Shown here in pieces: positions 35,850 through 44,460 of a DNA stretch of 64,000 nt (its first letter is position 1; each line of letters begins with the position of its first letter). The notes under the pieces were generated by a model that ran no database searches, had not been told where the DNA came from, and saw nothing but the letters and a program-made list of their open reading frames with translations. Position numbers and translations under genes: made by a program. The stretch is from Polystyrenella longa (GTDB lineage: Bacteria > Planctomycetota > Planctomycetia > Planctomycetales > Planctomycetaceae), in assembly GCF_007750395.1 (NCBI RefSeq), contig NZ_CP036281.1:1113501-1177500 (forward strand), written 5' to 3'.

Positions 35850-36749
35850 TTATAGGTGATCCGCTAGCGTCCGCTGCATCTGTTGAAAGTAATACATCCC
35901 ACTGATGAATAACAGGCACGTTACTAAACTCGACATTACGACGAGTGCCATTGGAAATGGTCCGTCGGTGAAGATCGTCCAGCGAAAACCTTCGATTGCT
36001 CCCGCGATGGGATTCATTCCGTAGAGAACTGTTCCGGGCAGCCCCCATTTTTCTTGAACCGCCTCCGCCGGATAAACGATGGGTGAAGCGAACATCCAGA
36101 GCTGCGTCAAAAACGAAAGCGTGTAGCGCACATCCCGGTAATTCACATCTAATGCGGACAACCAGAGCCCCACTCCCATTGCGGCAACGAAAGTCAGTAT
36201 GACGAACAGCGGAGCAAACAAAATCAGTAACCCGGGCCAGAGTCCCGACCCAATCAAAAAGCAGCCCAGGATCAGAGAAGCGATTAGAAAATCAGGCAGC
36301 CCCGCCAGAATGACGGAGGTAGGAACGAGAATGCGGGGGAAGTACACCTTCGTTACGACTCGTTCGTTCACAACCAGGCTGGTGCTCGCATCGGTTAGGG
36401 ATCTGGCAAAGAACTGCCACATTACCAGACCAGTAAGAACAAACAGATAGTAGGGGACGCTGCTGTCAGCCGGTTGAATATATCGACCCAGAAAAAGGGT
36501 GAAAATTGTCATCAGCGCGAGGGGTTGGATAATCGTCCAGAGCAGACCGAGTACCGTTTGTTTATAGCGAACTTTCAAATCTCGCAGAATGAGCATCCAC
36601 AGCAATTCTCGATAGCGCCACAGTTCACCCCCGTCAGGAAGGCCCCAGCGAGAGCTCGGTTTGATTTCAATTCGATGACGAGGAGCTTCATCTCTGTTCC
36701 CGGTTTCATTAGTCCCGGGGGCGAGAGTTTGCTCAGGCGAATCGGACAC
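35850..36749 (-). CDS. wzm: Polysaccharide ABC exporter permease Wzm
   Basis: An ABC-2 type permease of the Wzm/TagG/KpsM group with six membrane helices, pairing with Wzt to move polysaccharide across the inner membrane. It has a cytosolic amphipathic start (GGELWRYRELLWMLILRDLKVRYKQ, about 39-63), QTVLGLLWTIIQPLALMTIFTLF (about 63-85) and, late, LSALDVNYRDVRYTLSFLTQLWMFASPIVYP, the conserved family stretch. The N-terminal 35 residues are polar and unstructured. The ATG at 36749 is the first gene of the operon of four. No polymerising glycosyltransferase gene is in the operon, so the chain is made elsewhere. Confidence 0.92.
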   Translation of the reverse strand: MSDSPEQTLAPGTNETGNRDEAPRHRIEIKPSSRWGLPDGGELWRYRELLWMLILRDLKVRYKQTVLGLLWTIIQPLALMTIFTLFLGRYIQPADSSVPYYLFVLTGLVMWQFFARSLTDASTSLVVNERVVTKVYFPRILVPTSVILAGLPDFLIASLILGCFLIGSGLWPGLLILFAPLFVILTFVAAMGVGLWLSALDVNYRDVRYTLSFLTQLWMFASPIVYPAEAVQEKWGLPGTVLYGMNPIAGAIEGFRWTIFTDGPFPMALVVMSSLVTCLLFISGMYYFQQMQRTLADHL

Positions 36750-37160
36750 GTCAGCGACTCCTGGCTGAACAAAGCAGCATGAATGGATCGAAGAGAAAAT
36801 AACGGAGAAATGAGAAGGCGAACCACTTACAAGCAGGGTTTACAGCAGCGAAATGCATCGTAACCAACCCTGCTCGTCAGGAACATGATTCGAGCTCCTC
36901 TTTTCTCGAAGTCACCTCAGTCCGGTGGGCTTCCCTATTTAGACGAAACTCGGTTTTTTGATCAATGACGGGTCGATTTAGAATAATCGTGTTTGACGTA
37001 GATCAATAACCAGATTAGAGTTAGGGCTGCATTTCAGAAAAAAAGTCTGTTTCGAAATGCTGCGGGCAATAATTAGTCATCACATCGTTCCAGACCTGTT
37101 TCTCCACGCGGAACCGGTTTCGGACTCGGCCCCGCGTTTAAAGGTTGCATCGATAGTCCT
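36750..37160. other. Divergent intergenic region
   Basis: 411 bases between the wzm operon and the FHA gene, with AT-rich parts. A weak inverted repeat (GCATTTC near 37028 and GAAATGC near 37054) is visible. No gene is supported. Confidence 0.4.
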
Positions 37161-37571
37161 ATGTTAGGCGAACTGATTCCATGTGGTGGAGGGGATGTCA
37201 TTCCCCTGATGAAACCACTCCTGCTGATTGGTCGGCGGAGTAGCTGCGATATCTCTCTGCGCTTCCAGAACGTCTCTTCACATCATTGCGAACTCGAACT
37301 GATCAACGGTTACTGGCAAGTTCGCGATCTGGGTTCCCGCAACGGGCTCAAAGTGAATGGGGAAGGTTGTGACTTGAACTGGGTCATGCCAGGAGACATT
37401 CTGAGCATCGCCAAACACCACTACGAAGTGAACTACACCCCGCTCGGCGACGCACCTCCTCCAGCAGAGATCGATCCGATGTCCATTCCACTCATGGAAA
37501 AAGCAGGACTCGTGAAACGACGCCGCGAACGCCAGCAATCTTCTTCAGAATCCCACGCGAACCTCGACTGA
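37161..37571 (+). CDS. FHA-domain protein
   Basis: A single forkhead-associated domain that binds phosphothreonine peptides, with LLLIGRRSSCDISL (about 20-33), SSHHCELEL (about 38-46), VRDLGSRNGLKVNG (about 53-66) and GDILSIAKHHYEV. The conserved GR, SxxH and NG residues are all there, so phosphopeptide binding is likely intact. A charged tail (about 110-136) has the run KRRRERQQ. In planctomycetes such proteins often serve Ser/Thr kinase signalling. The partner is unknown. It lies 136 bases before rsgA and may be co-transcribed with it. Confidence 0.9.
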   Translation: MLGELIPCGGGDVIPLMKPLLLIGRRSSCDISLRFQNVSSHHCELELINGYWQVRDLGSRNGLKVNGEGCDLNWVMPGDILSIAKHHYEVNYTPLGDAPPPAEIDPMSIPLMEKAGLVKRRRERQQSSSESHANLD

Positions 37572-37707
37572 TTGTCGTCAGTCTGTAAGAATGGGATGCA
37601 GCTCGGGGATGACCTCGCGCTCTGGAGGCGTCTTCGGTTTTTACGAAGCTCCCCTTTACTTCATTCGCATCGCTGACTTCAATTTCATTGAGGGAGAATA
37701 AACGCGC

Positions 37708-38865
37708 TTGGCTCGTAAAAAGTCTGACAAAAAAGGTCGTAAGGTTCGTGTCGAGTTCCGGAAGAACCGGGGCAAGAAGAGCCGCAAACGGGATTTCACG
37801 CGCGAAGTCAACGCGGGAGAAAACGTCGAAGACCTGAAAGCCTCCGAACGCGTCACTGGACGCAGCGATCAGACGCGCTATCGCACGATCATCGCCGATA
37901 CCAACGATAAAGGAGAACTCCAACTCGATATCGACGAAAGCGAATGCTTGCGTGGGCGGGTACTCTCGGCGATTGGCCTGAACTGCTCGGTCGAAGGAGA
38001 GGATGGCAAACAATATTTGTGTACCGTTCGCAGAGTTCTCAGAACTTTATCCCGCGACGCGCGAAATGCAGTCGTTGCCGGTGACCGCGTTCTCTTCCGT
38101 CCCGATGGAGACGAGCAGGGAATGATTGAACGGATTGAACCCCGTAAAGGAGTTCTCTCCCGTACCAGTAACAATCGAGAGCATATCATCGTCGCCAATA
38201 TTGATCAGATTCTGATAGTGGTGACTGCGGATCAATCAACACTCAAAACCAATCTGATCGACCGGTTTCTCATCAGCGCGGAAAAAGGAGGGACAGAGGC
38301 GATCATCTGCATTAACAAAGCCGACTTGATTGATCCCGTCGATCTGCAACCGATTCTCGGTTTATACGCGCAGCTTGGTTACCGGGTGTTGGCAACCTCG
38401 ATCATCAACCGAATGGGCCTGGAAGAACTCCGCAAGCTGCTAAAAGGAACTCAAACGGTACTCACTGGCCAAAGTGGTGTCGGTAAGTCATCCCTGATCA
38501 ACGAAGTTGCTCCCTCTATTGATCTCGATACACGCGAAGTCAATGCGATATCAATGAAAGGAAAGCATACCACCCGCACGACGCAACTGTTACAGCTCGA
38601 CTTTGGTGGCTGGGTCGTCGATACACCCGGTATTCGCCAGCTTGAACTGTGGGATGTCATTCCTGAAGAGGTCGAAGGGTACTTTATCGAGTTCCGGCCT
38701 TACGTCACCTACTGCAAATTCCCTGACTGCAGCCACACGCACGAAGAAGGCTGCGGAGTGAAGACGGCCGTCGAAAACCGCGAAATCAGCATGATGCGTT
38801 ACGAAAGCTACCTCCGCCTGATCGACGAAAACTACGTGAAGGCGGACTCCGCCGAGAAACGATGA
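37708..38865 (+). CDS. rsgA: Small ribosomal subunit biogenesis GTPase RsgA
   Basis: RsgA is a circularly permuted GTPase that checks late 30S maturation. The order G4 (NKAD, about 202-205), G1 (GQSGVGKSSLIN, about 253-264) and G3 (DTPGIRQ, about 306-312) shows the permutation. An OB domain precedes them (about 85-160), and a zinc region follows: CKFPDCSHTHEEGCGVK (about 334-350), with the usual Cys-Cys-His-Cys. The first 50 residues are a Lys/Arg-rich tail, uncommon in length, that could bind rRNA. The start is a TTG at 37708 with AGGGAG (37691-37696) before it. Intact and probably essential for fast growth. Confidence 0.95.
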   Translation: MARKKSDKKGRKVRVEFRKNRGKKSRKRDFTREVNAGENVEDLKASERVTGRSDQTRYRTIIADTNDKGELQLDIDESECLRGRVLSAIGLNCSVEGEDGKQYLCTVRRVLRTLSRDARNAVVAGDRVLFRPDGDEQGMIERIEPRKGVLSRTSNNREHIIVANIDQILIVVTADQSTLKTNLIDRFLISAEKGGTEAIICINKADLIDPVDLQPILGLYAQLGYRVLATSIINRMGLEELRKLLKGTQTVLTGQSGVGKSSLINEVAPSIDLDTREVNAISMKGKHTTRTTQLLQLDFGGWVVDTPGIRQLELWDVIPEEVEGYFIEFRPYVTYCKFPDCSHTHEEGCGVKTAVENREISMMRYESYLRLIDENYVKADSAEKR

Positions 38866-38984
38866 TTTTGGGTGAATAGTAGATTAGTGGTGAAAATATT
38901 AGTGGGGTTCCGTTTAAGCATAATTGCAGGTAATGTGATTTTGAAATTCATGTTTGAGTCGAGTAATTTATTTGGAATCAGTGA

Positions 38985-39746
38985 ATGTCAGATTTGAAAA
39001 ATCAGAAGTCCCGATATATATCTTTTCTTGATGAGTCTGGCGACCATTCCTTGGATAACACTGATCCAGATTTTCCGATATTTGTGCTGTCACTCGTACT
39101 GATTTCTCGTAAAGACTATGAGAAGAATGTTATTACGGCGGTTAACAGGCTCAAACTACGGTTCTGGGATCACGAAGGAATTAATTTCCACAGTCGTGAC
39201 ATCAGAAAACGACAGGGAGCTTTTAGTGAACTAATTGCTCGGAATAACTATCGAGATTTTGTGAGCGAGCTTTCTCAATGTATGGAAGATATGCCGTACA
39301 CTCTTTTTGTCAGTGTTATACGTAAGGATATGTTAAGCCAGAAATACAAATATGCTGAAAATCCGTATGACCTCTCGCTAAAGTTTCTTTTAGAGCGAGT
39401 GCTCGATTTTGTGAAAGCGAAAGGAATAAAAGAGTTGCCTATCATCGCTGAAGCTCGTGGCAAGAATGAGGATAATCAATTGAAGGCAGAATTCTTCGAT
39501 CTACTGGGCAGGGGAACCGGTTTTGTTAAAAAAGAAGAATTTCAGAAGTGCAACTTTCAATTGGAGTTCCAAAAGAAATCCAATAACTTGGCTGGGATTC
39601 AAGTTGCAGATTTGTGTGCTTATCCCTGTGCTCGGTATGTAATTGACCGGAGTAAACCAAATCCTGCATTCGACGTAGTTCGCAAACATATCTATCGTCC
39701 GCATTGTGGTTTAGGCGTAGGGTTTGGCTGGAAGATTTTTCCATAA
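38985..39746 (+). CDS. DUF3800-domain protein
   Basis: DUF3800 proteins have an RNase H-like fold, and the family is common on mobile and defence-rich DNA; no activity is settled. Here the marks are ISFLDESGDHSLDN (about 12-25, with the conserved DES), INFHSRDIRKRQGAF (about 65-79) and AGIQVADLCAYPCARY (about 202-217, with conserved Asp). The length (253) is normal. The DNA is clearly AT-richer than the neighbouring rsgA, with codons such as AAA, ATT and TTT, which suggests recent gain. It is alone, with no toxin, integrase or restriction gene next to it. The ATG at 38985 follows a poor ribosome site. Confidence 0.85.
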   Translation: MSDLKNQKSRYISFLDESGDHSLDNTDPDFPIFVLSLVLISRKDYEKNVITAVNRLKLRFWDHEGINFHSRDIRKRQGAFSELIARNNYRDFVSELSQCMEDMPYTLFVSVIRKDMLSQKYKYAENPYDLSLKFLLERVLDFVKAKGIKELPIIAEARGKNEDNQLKAEFFDLLGRGTGFVKKEEFQKCNFQLEFQKKSNNLAGIQVADLCAYPCARYVIDRSKPNPAFDVVRKHIYRPHCGLGVGFGWKIFP

Positions 39747-39780
39747 AAAAACGGATAACTCCGTTATCCAGAGTTATCCG
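39745..39780 (-). terminator. Terminator-like hairpin
   Basis: CGGATAACTC (39752-39761) pairs perfectly with GAGTTATCCG (39771-39780), with a 9-base loop. The T run follows on the minus strand, so it probably ends the hydrolase transcript that stops at 39921; it may also stop readthrough from the DUF3800 gene. Confidence 0.7.
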
Positions 39781-39920
39781 CCGACCGGGATATCCCCAAT
39801 CCATCTACCATTATCGGTGCCACAGATTCATTTGTCAAGTGGAAATATCAAATCACAAGTGTTTTGGGATATTATTCTCTAGAATTCTTGGAACTCGTAC
39901 ATAGACGGAATCCAATCAAA

Positions 39921-42233
39921 CTACTCCCCCTCAAACCCCAACTGCGCCTTCAGAAACTCCGTCGTCCCCACCAAGTTAATCTGATGCGGACCGTCGAAGT
40001 ATTCGATGGTGGTTTGAGCATTCAGGCCCATCTGGTTGTAGTGACGACGGACTTTGGCGTATTCGGCGGCTACCCACCGGTCGGGGGCGACGCCGTCGTT
40101 GTGGCCTCGCTCCACCATAAATGGGCGCGGAAAAATGAGTGTTGCCAGTTCGGCGTAGTTGGCCAGATTTCCCATGTTCCATTCGAAGATTTCGTATTCA
40201 CCGTGGAAGACGTAGCAGTACCGTTCGCTGTTGCAGGCAATCTTGACGATCCATTCATCAAAGTCACCCGAACAGATCGACAGGCAGTACTCATCCACAA
40301 ATGGCGGAACTCGCATCGCCGTCTTCCCACCATAAGAGAGGCCATAAAACGCCATTCGGTTCGCATCGACATAAGGAAGTTTTCCCAACCAGCGTAACGT
40401 CTGCCGATGTTGAGGAATGATGTAGCTGAAAAGCGAGCGTTTAAGTAGGTTCGATTTCAGTTGCAGCGTACGGAATTGATCTTTCCCTCGATACGGGTTC
40501 TGAGGCGAATAGGTGATGAAGCCCTGTTTGGCCAGCTCGGACGCGAAGGCTTTGTAATACCTGAATCGGTCTTCTTCATAGGTAACACAATCCATCGCCA
40601 GCCCTTCCAACCCATGCTGGCACACGACGAGCGGTCGTTCTTCGCCTTCTGGAATGTGATGCGGGACGAGTAGAATTCCCCCGGCAATGACTTCAGGAAA
40701 AACGTCGAATACCACTTCGTAACCGGTGAAGTGTTCGTTCTCCATGATTTTCCGTGTGCGAACATTCGGAGCAGACAGGGGGAGGTCAATCTTCCCGATG
40801 AAGCCGGTCTCCATTTGCTCTTTCAACTTGGCGGTTGATTTGGTCCACGCTTCAGGACTCGAATGATCAGCACTGCTCCACAGTTGCTCTCGCACCTTAT
40901 GGCACTCGTCGAGCAATCCCTGGGTGAAGTTGGTCAATTCAGCAACCTGCTTCTGTTGTCGCTGGTTAAGTTCATCGTCCTTCGGTGTCTGCAGTATCTT
41001 GAGGTTGGTGTTGGACGAAGAATTCTTCTGTGGATCAATATTGGCGACGGCCGCAATGACCTCGGGTTGAATCGAGTTCGCCGCCGCTTTCTCCCAGACC
41101 ATCAACTGATCAGGAACATTCAATTGTTGAAAATAAGTTCCCGCCAGTTTCAGTTCCGCTTGCACGGACGTCCCCGGTGATTCTATTCGACCTGGCGCGG
41201 CAGTGCTGTGATGCCCCTTGATTGCCTCAGGGGGGCCAGCGACTTCGGGGGATGCGGTATTCACGACGATCAACTCTCTTGGAGCGATCATCCCGGCGAG
41301 TTGAGCGTCGCCAAACTTGGTGAGCAGTCCCCATACGTTGCGATAAATCGGTTCCTTCCAGACCGATTCCCGTTGGTCGAAGTAACCCGCACAGATCGTC
41401 GTATCAATCCGCTCATCAATCGCGCCACTGTAAAGTGCGAGTAGTCCACCTTCGCCAATTCCAGCAATGACGGATTGCTCGGTTGTCCCAAGTTGTTCCA
41501 GTGCGTCCAGCCCCGCGAGAACTTTCTGGACTTCATAACCGATGATGTGCCGACCGAGTATGAATGCCTGCCGGTAGATCCATTCCCGGTGGGGTTGGTT
41601 GGTGAAGAAGACATCCTCGTGCCCGGACCAGGTCTGCTCCCGATTGACGAGCGTCGGGACGAGGACCCGGTATCCAGCCTGCGCGAGAAACAGAGGGAAC
41701 CGGCCTTGCTCGGGTACGCCGGGCAGCAGACCGCACAGTTGCTCTGGCGTCCAGTCCGCATCGGGGAGGGCGACCGCGTTCCCTTTCGCACCGCCAGTTG
41801 GCAGCAGCAACAGTCCTTCGCCCGTCACCCCTTCCAGCACGGACCATCGGACCCGATGAATTTCAAAGTCGGCCCCTTGCGCTACGAGCGACGGTGAATC
41901 TAAGGTGCTGATCAATTCGAACTTGGGATTGGGAACTCGTTCATCCACAACTCCGATGATTTGTTTGAATTCCTCTCGCAGTGGCGCGACTGTCTGGTAG
42001 AAGGTTTCCTGTGAGGTAAAGTCGACCGGCCAGTTGTTGATCCGTTCTTGGCGAGCCTCTTCAATTGCTTTCAGAGCGAATCGGTCGATCCCGGCTACCA
42101 TCACTTCGTCCAGGGGTTGTTCCAGTTCCAATAACGTCGTCCCGGGAAGTACATCGGGCGACTCGGCAGAGAGAATGGACGGCATGAAGCCGAAGACAAG
42201 TAGGGCGAGCAAGCAGATAGTCGAGCGATACAT
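39921..42233 (-). CDS. Secreted tandem alpha/beta hydrolase (acetyl xylan esterase-like)
   Basis: About 770 residues with a signal peptide (TICLLALLVFGFMPSILSA, about 4-22). Two alpha/beta-hydrolase-like halves follow. The second (about 440-770) shows the nucleophile elbow GLSYGGKTAM (Ser near residue 632), and MVERGHNDGVAPDRW provides the late Asp/His. The first (about 60-400) keeps the fold signs, for example VIAGIGEGGLLALYSGAIDERIDTTICAG (near residue 258), but the usual Ser of GxSxG is Glu, so it may be inactive. The family includes acetyl xylan and other carbohydrate esterases, common in planctomycete polysaccharide breakdown. The ATG at 42233 starts at the signal peptide; the frame is open to 42308. 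The substrate is unknown. Confidence 0.82.
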   Translation of the reverse strand: MYRSTICLLALLVFGFMPSILSAESPDVLPGTTLLELEQPLDEVMVAGIDRFALKAIEEARQERINNWPVDFTSQETFYQTVAPLREEFKQIIGVVDERVPNPKFELISTLDSPSLVAQGADFEIHRVRWSVLEGVTGEGLLLLPTGGAKGNAVALPDADWTPEQLCGLLPGVPEQGRFPLFLAQAGYRVLVPTLVNREQTWSGHEDVFFTNQPHREWIYRQAFILGRHIIGYEVQKVLAGLDALEQLGTTEQSVIAGIGEGGLLALYSGAIDERIDTTICAGYFDQRESVWKEPIYRNVWGLLTKFGDAQLAGMIAPRELIVVNTASPEVAGPPEAIKGHHSTAAPGRIESPGTSVQAELKLAGTYFQQLNVPDQLMVWEKAAANSIQPEVIAAVANIDPQKNSSSNTNLKILQTPKDDELNQRQQKQVAELTNFTQGLLDECHKVREQLWSSADHSSPEAWTKSTAKLKEQMETGFIGKIDLPLSAPNVRTRKIMENEHFTGYEVVFDVFPEVIAGGILLVPHHIPEGEERPLVVCQHGLEGLAMDCVTYEEDRFRYYKAFASELAKQGFITYSPQNPYRGKDQFRTLQLKSNLLKRSLFSYIIPQHRQTLRWLGKLPYVDANRMAFYGLSYGGKTAMRVPPFVDEYCLSICSGDFDEWIVKIACNSERYCYVFHGEYEIFEWNMGNLANYAELATLIFPRPFMVERGHNDGVAPDRWVAAEYAKVRRHYNQMGLNAQTTIEYFDGPHQINLVGTTEFLKAQLGFEGE

Positions 42234-42294
42234 GAGCGATCCCGTTGAATAGAATGGGAGAGACTTCAAAAGGAGGAGAGAGCGTTTGAAGTGG

Positions 42295-42336
42295 AAAAGA
42301 AAAACCACAGAGTGAACAGGGGCGTTCTCTCTGTGG
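42295..42336 (-). terminator. Terminator of the secreted protein gene at 42377
   Basis: CCACAGAG (42305-42312) pairs with CTCTGTGG (42329-42336). On the minus strand TTTTTCTTTTCC follows. It lies 41 bases after the stop at 42377. Confidence 0.8.
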
Positions 42337-42376
42337 CGGGGATTTCGATCAGCTGAATTCAGCAGTGGGTGCGATG

Positions 42377-43099
42377 TTATTTCTCCACTGATGATCCGAA
42401 CAACAGGATGTTGTCGAAACTGCCTGTATCATCGAAGGAGCCGACACCGACGCGACCTGTAGTGAAGGTCGAGTCTTCCGCCCGCATCACGGGTTTGTCC
42501 ATGTTGTCGAAGTAAACTTCAATACTTCCGTTACCCGTGTCGCGAACGATGCGGGCGTGATGCCAGTTGTCATCCCAGTCGGTTCCAGGGGTCGACTCAA
42601 GGGAGATCATTTTGCGATCCGCATTGTTGACGATGAAAATCTGGTTCGCATTCGGGTCTGCTTTTTTTCCAAGGTGGACGTAGTAGAGATGCGAGTCGTC
42701 CTGGTACCCAAAGAACATGCAGAGGTCCCGGTGACCATAATCTTCATGAGTCGATTGCAGGTGCAGATCGAGAACGAAGTCAGAGACGGTGGCATCTTTT
42801 ATCAGACTACGGTTGTAAGGGGAGCGAACGGGCGGATTGAAATCGCTCCGTTTTTTGTTGAGGTTCAGCACGTGGTTGTTGCCCTGCTGAATGACTTCCC
42901 ATGCCGTTGCATCGGTAGGTTCCCACAGTTCCGCCGCACCCGATTCAAAGTTATCGGAGAAAACAAGCGGCAGCCCCTTCATCGAGAGGGTAGGGTACTT
43001 CAATGGGTCCCCCGGACCTGCTGTCTGGGCGAATGCAGCGGAGGGAATAAGAACAGCCAGTCCGGCAACTAGCATGAGTGATAAACGAAGAGCAGGCAT
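42377..43099 (-). CDS. Secreted protein with LamG/DUF1080-like fold
   Basis: The product of about 240 residues has a signal peptide (MPALRLSLMLVAGLAVLIPSAAFA) and a beta-sandwich-like part resembling the 3-keto-disaccharide hydrolase / concanavalin-like group: LVFSDNFESGAAELWEP (about 45-61), WEVIQQGNNHVLNL, DLHLQSTHEDYGHRDLCMFFGYQDD, then IVRDTGNGSIEVYFDN and GRVGVGSFDDTGSFDNI. This order is typical of planctomycete secreted sugar-binding or sugar-processing proteins. The ATG at 43099 starts the signal peptide; an upstream frame to 43216 is unsupported. It is between two other secreted-protein genes but has its own terminator, so it is a separate unit. Confidence 0.8.
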   Translation of the reverse strand: MPALRLSLMLVAGLAVLIPSAAFAQTAGPGDPLKYPTLSMKGLPLVFSDNFESGAAELWEPTDATAWEVIQQGNNHVLNLNKKRSDFNPPVRSPYNRSLIKDATVSDFVLDLHLQSTHEDYGHRDLCMFFGYQDDSHLYYVHLGKKADPNANQIFIVNNADRKMISLESTPGTDWDDNWHHARIVRDTGNGSIEVYFDNMDKPVMRAEDSTFTTGRVGVGSFDDTGSFDNILLFGSSVEK

Positions 43100-43323
43100 T
43101 GTGTAAAAAACTCCCGGGTGGTTGAAACTCGAAGGAAACAGTCGCCGACAAACCCCGGCAGAGCAAACCCACCCGAATTCATCCCCTCTATTCAACACGA
43201 TGCCCCGACGAGGCACAAGGATATGATACCGGGAAATGGAGTAGCAATTGAAAGTTCGAGAAGAGGAAAAAAGGAATCATTCAGAACGAAGGCAAATAAT
43301 CTCTAATACAAAGATGCTATTTC

Positions 43324-43351
43324 CCCTTTACGAAAACCGTTTCGTAAAGGG
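43324..43351 (-). terminator. Perfect 12-bp hairpin after the hypothetical secreted gene
   Basis: CCCTTTACGAAA (43324-43335) and TTTCGTAAAGGG (43340-43351) form a perfect stem with loop ACCG. It lies 19-46 bases after the stop at 43370 on the minus strand. The T run is weak, so termination is likely but not certain. Confidence 0.6.
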
Positions 43352-43369
43352 AAAGCAAATGGCACTGGA

Positions 43370-44425
43370 TCACTGCATGTCAGCTAATTCGACGCCATTC
43401 TTGAAGACTCTTGCATCCACAGGAATCTGAACCTGGTTGAAAAAAACATCGTCGTATTCAGGGGAGAAACTAAAATCATCGATAGTATATTCATACTGTC
43501 GATCCCAGTTTTTTTTGATCCTTTTCGTACCGTTCTGGATTGTACTAAAAAATTGTATGAGGCTTTGTTGTGGATACCAGACCCCCGATGTGGTTTGGCT
43601 CCATTTCAGGACTGTTCCTGCAGAGGCAGGAGTGGTGGTTGAACCGAACTTGGGGTCATACATTTCATGTCTCTCGGTAAGAAAGTTCTTGGCATTGTTC
43701 AGGATAAACACTTCTCGATGGCCAAGGTCTTCTAGTCGATGTTGTTCAATGGTCGTTGACTGGTGAAACTGGAAAGTCAATCTCGTGTGGTTTGGGAACT
43801 CTGCCGACTTTAATTCTTCAATCTCTATTGTGTACGGATTATAAAGACGCTTACTCAGGGCAGGGTCGCTTTTCGCTTTATCATATCCTTGCATTGCAAC
43901 ACTGAGTTTTCCTGAACTGAATGTGCTATTTGGGATAGCCAGCTTGTAAGGGAAACTCTGATGTAAATGATTTGTCGTATCGCGGTCGGTAAGATAGGCA
44001 AAAACACCAAGTGTACTACTTGCAACTGAAGTTATTTCTTTTCCATTGTATTGTGTGAAATATTTGGAAAGTTCTGGGACTAGTGGCTCATTGTCTATTG
44101 TTTCAAATGTGTCTGTGTAGAGATGTTCTTTAGTTGTCGAACTAAAGAACATCTCTCCTTGTGAAACGAAGTGCACTTTGTCAGTGAAATAGCGATAGGC
44201 TCGAAAAGGTGAGGCAGGTCGATTTTTAGGTTCCCCGATTCTTTCTTTGCGGATGTATTCACATGTGTATTGTACGTCTAAATCACCCGAAAACAGTTTT
44301 TCAGTTTCTGTGATTTTTTCGATCAGTTGATCCAAGTCGACATCCTGTGCGACGACCTGCGACCATCCAGCCAGCAGCATCAGAGCACAGGCGAAAAACA
44401 AATTCTTTTTCAGGTAAGTCAGCAT
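43370..44425 (-). CDS. Secreted hypothetical protein, about 351 residues
   Basis: A signal peptide (MLTYLKKNLFFACALMLLAGWSQVVA) is followed by about 325 residues rich in Thr, Tyr, Phe and Lys, with alternating strands such as FVSQGEMFFSS, ARVFKNGV and YEYTIDDFSFSPEYDDVFF. The layout recalls the LolA-like fold of some planctomycete secreted families, but I cannot show it. Codons are AT-richer than the flanking genes. The sequence between 44119 and 44156, coding for GEMFFSSTTKEHL, forms a perfect 17-bp hairpin, very unusual inside a gene. It starts 36 bases upstream of the DUF1501 stop at 44461, so it may be co-transcribed with that gene. Function unknown. Confidence 0.75.
   Translation of the reverse strand: MLTYLKKNLFFACALMLLAGWSQVVAQDVDLDQLIEKITETEKLFSGDLDVQYTCEYIRKERIGEPKNRPASPFRAYRYFTDKVHFVSQGEMFFSSTTKEHLYTDTFETIDNEPLVPELSKYFTQYNGKEITSVASSTLGVFAYLTDRDTTNHLHQSFPYKLAIPNSTFSSGKLSVAMQGYDKAKSDPALSKRLYNPYTIEIEELKSAEFPNHTRLTFQFHQSTTIEQHRLEDLGHREVFILNNAKNFLTERHEMYDPKFGSTTTPASAGTVLKWSQTTSGVWYPQQSLIQFFSTIQNGTKRIKKNWDRQYEYTIDDFSFSPEYDDVFFNQVQIPVDARVFKNGVELADMQ
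44119..44156. repeat. Perfect 17-bp inverted repeat inside a coding region
   Basis: AGAGATGTTCTTTAGTT (44119-44135) and AACTAAAGAACATCTCT (44140-44156) match perfectly around the loop GTCG. It lies within the reading frame of the secreted hypothetical gene. A stem of this length by chance in coding DNA is rare. Confidence 0.85.
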
Positions 44426-44460
44426 TAAATTATCGCTTTATATTAATGGGTAAAGCAAGC

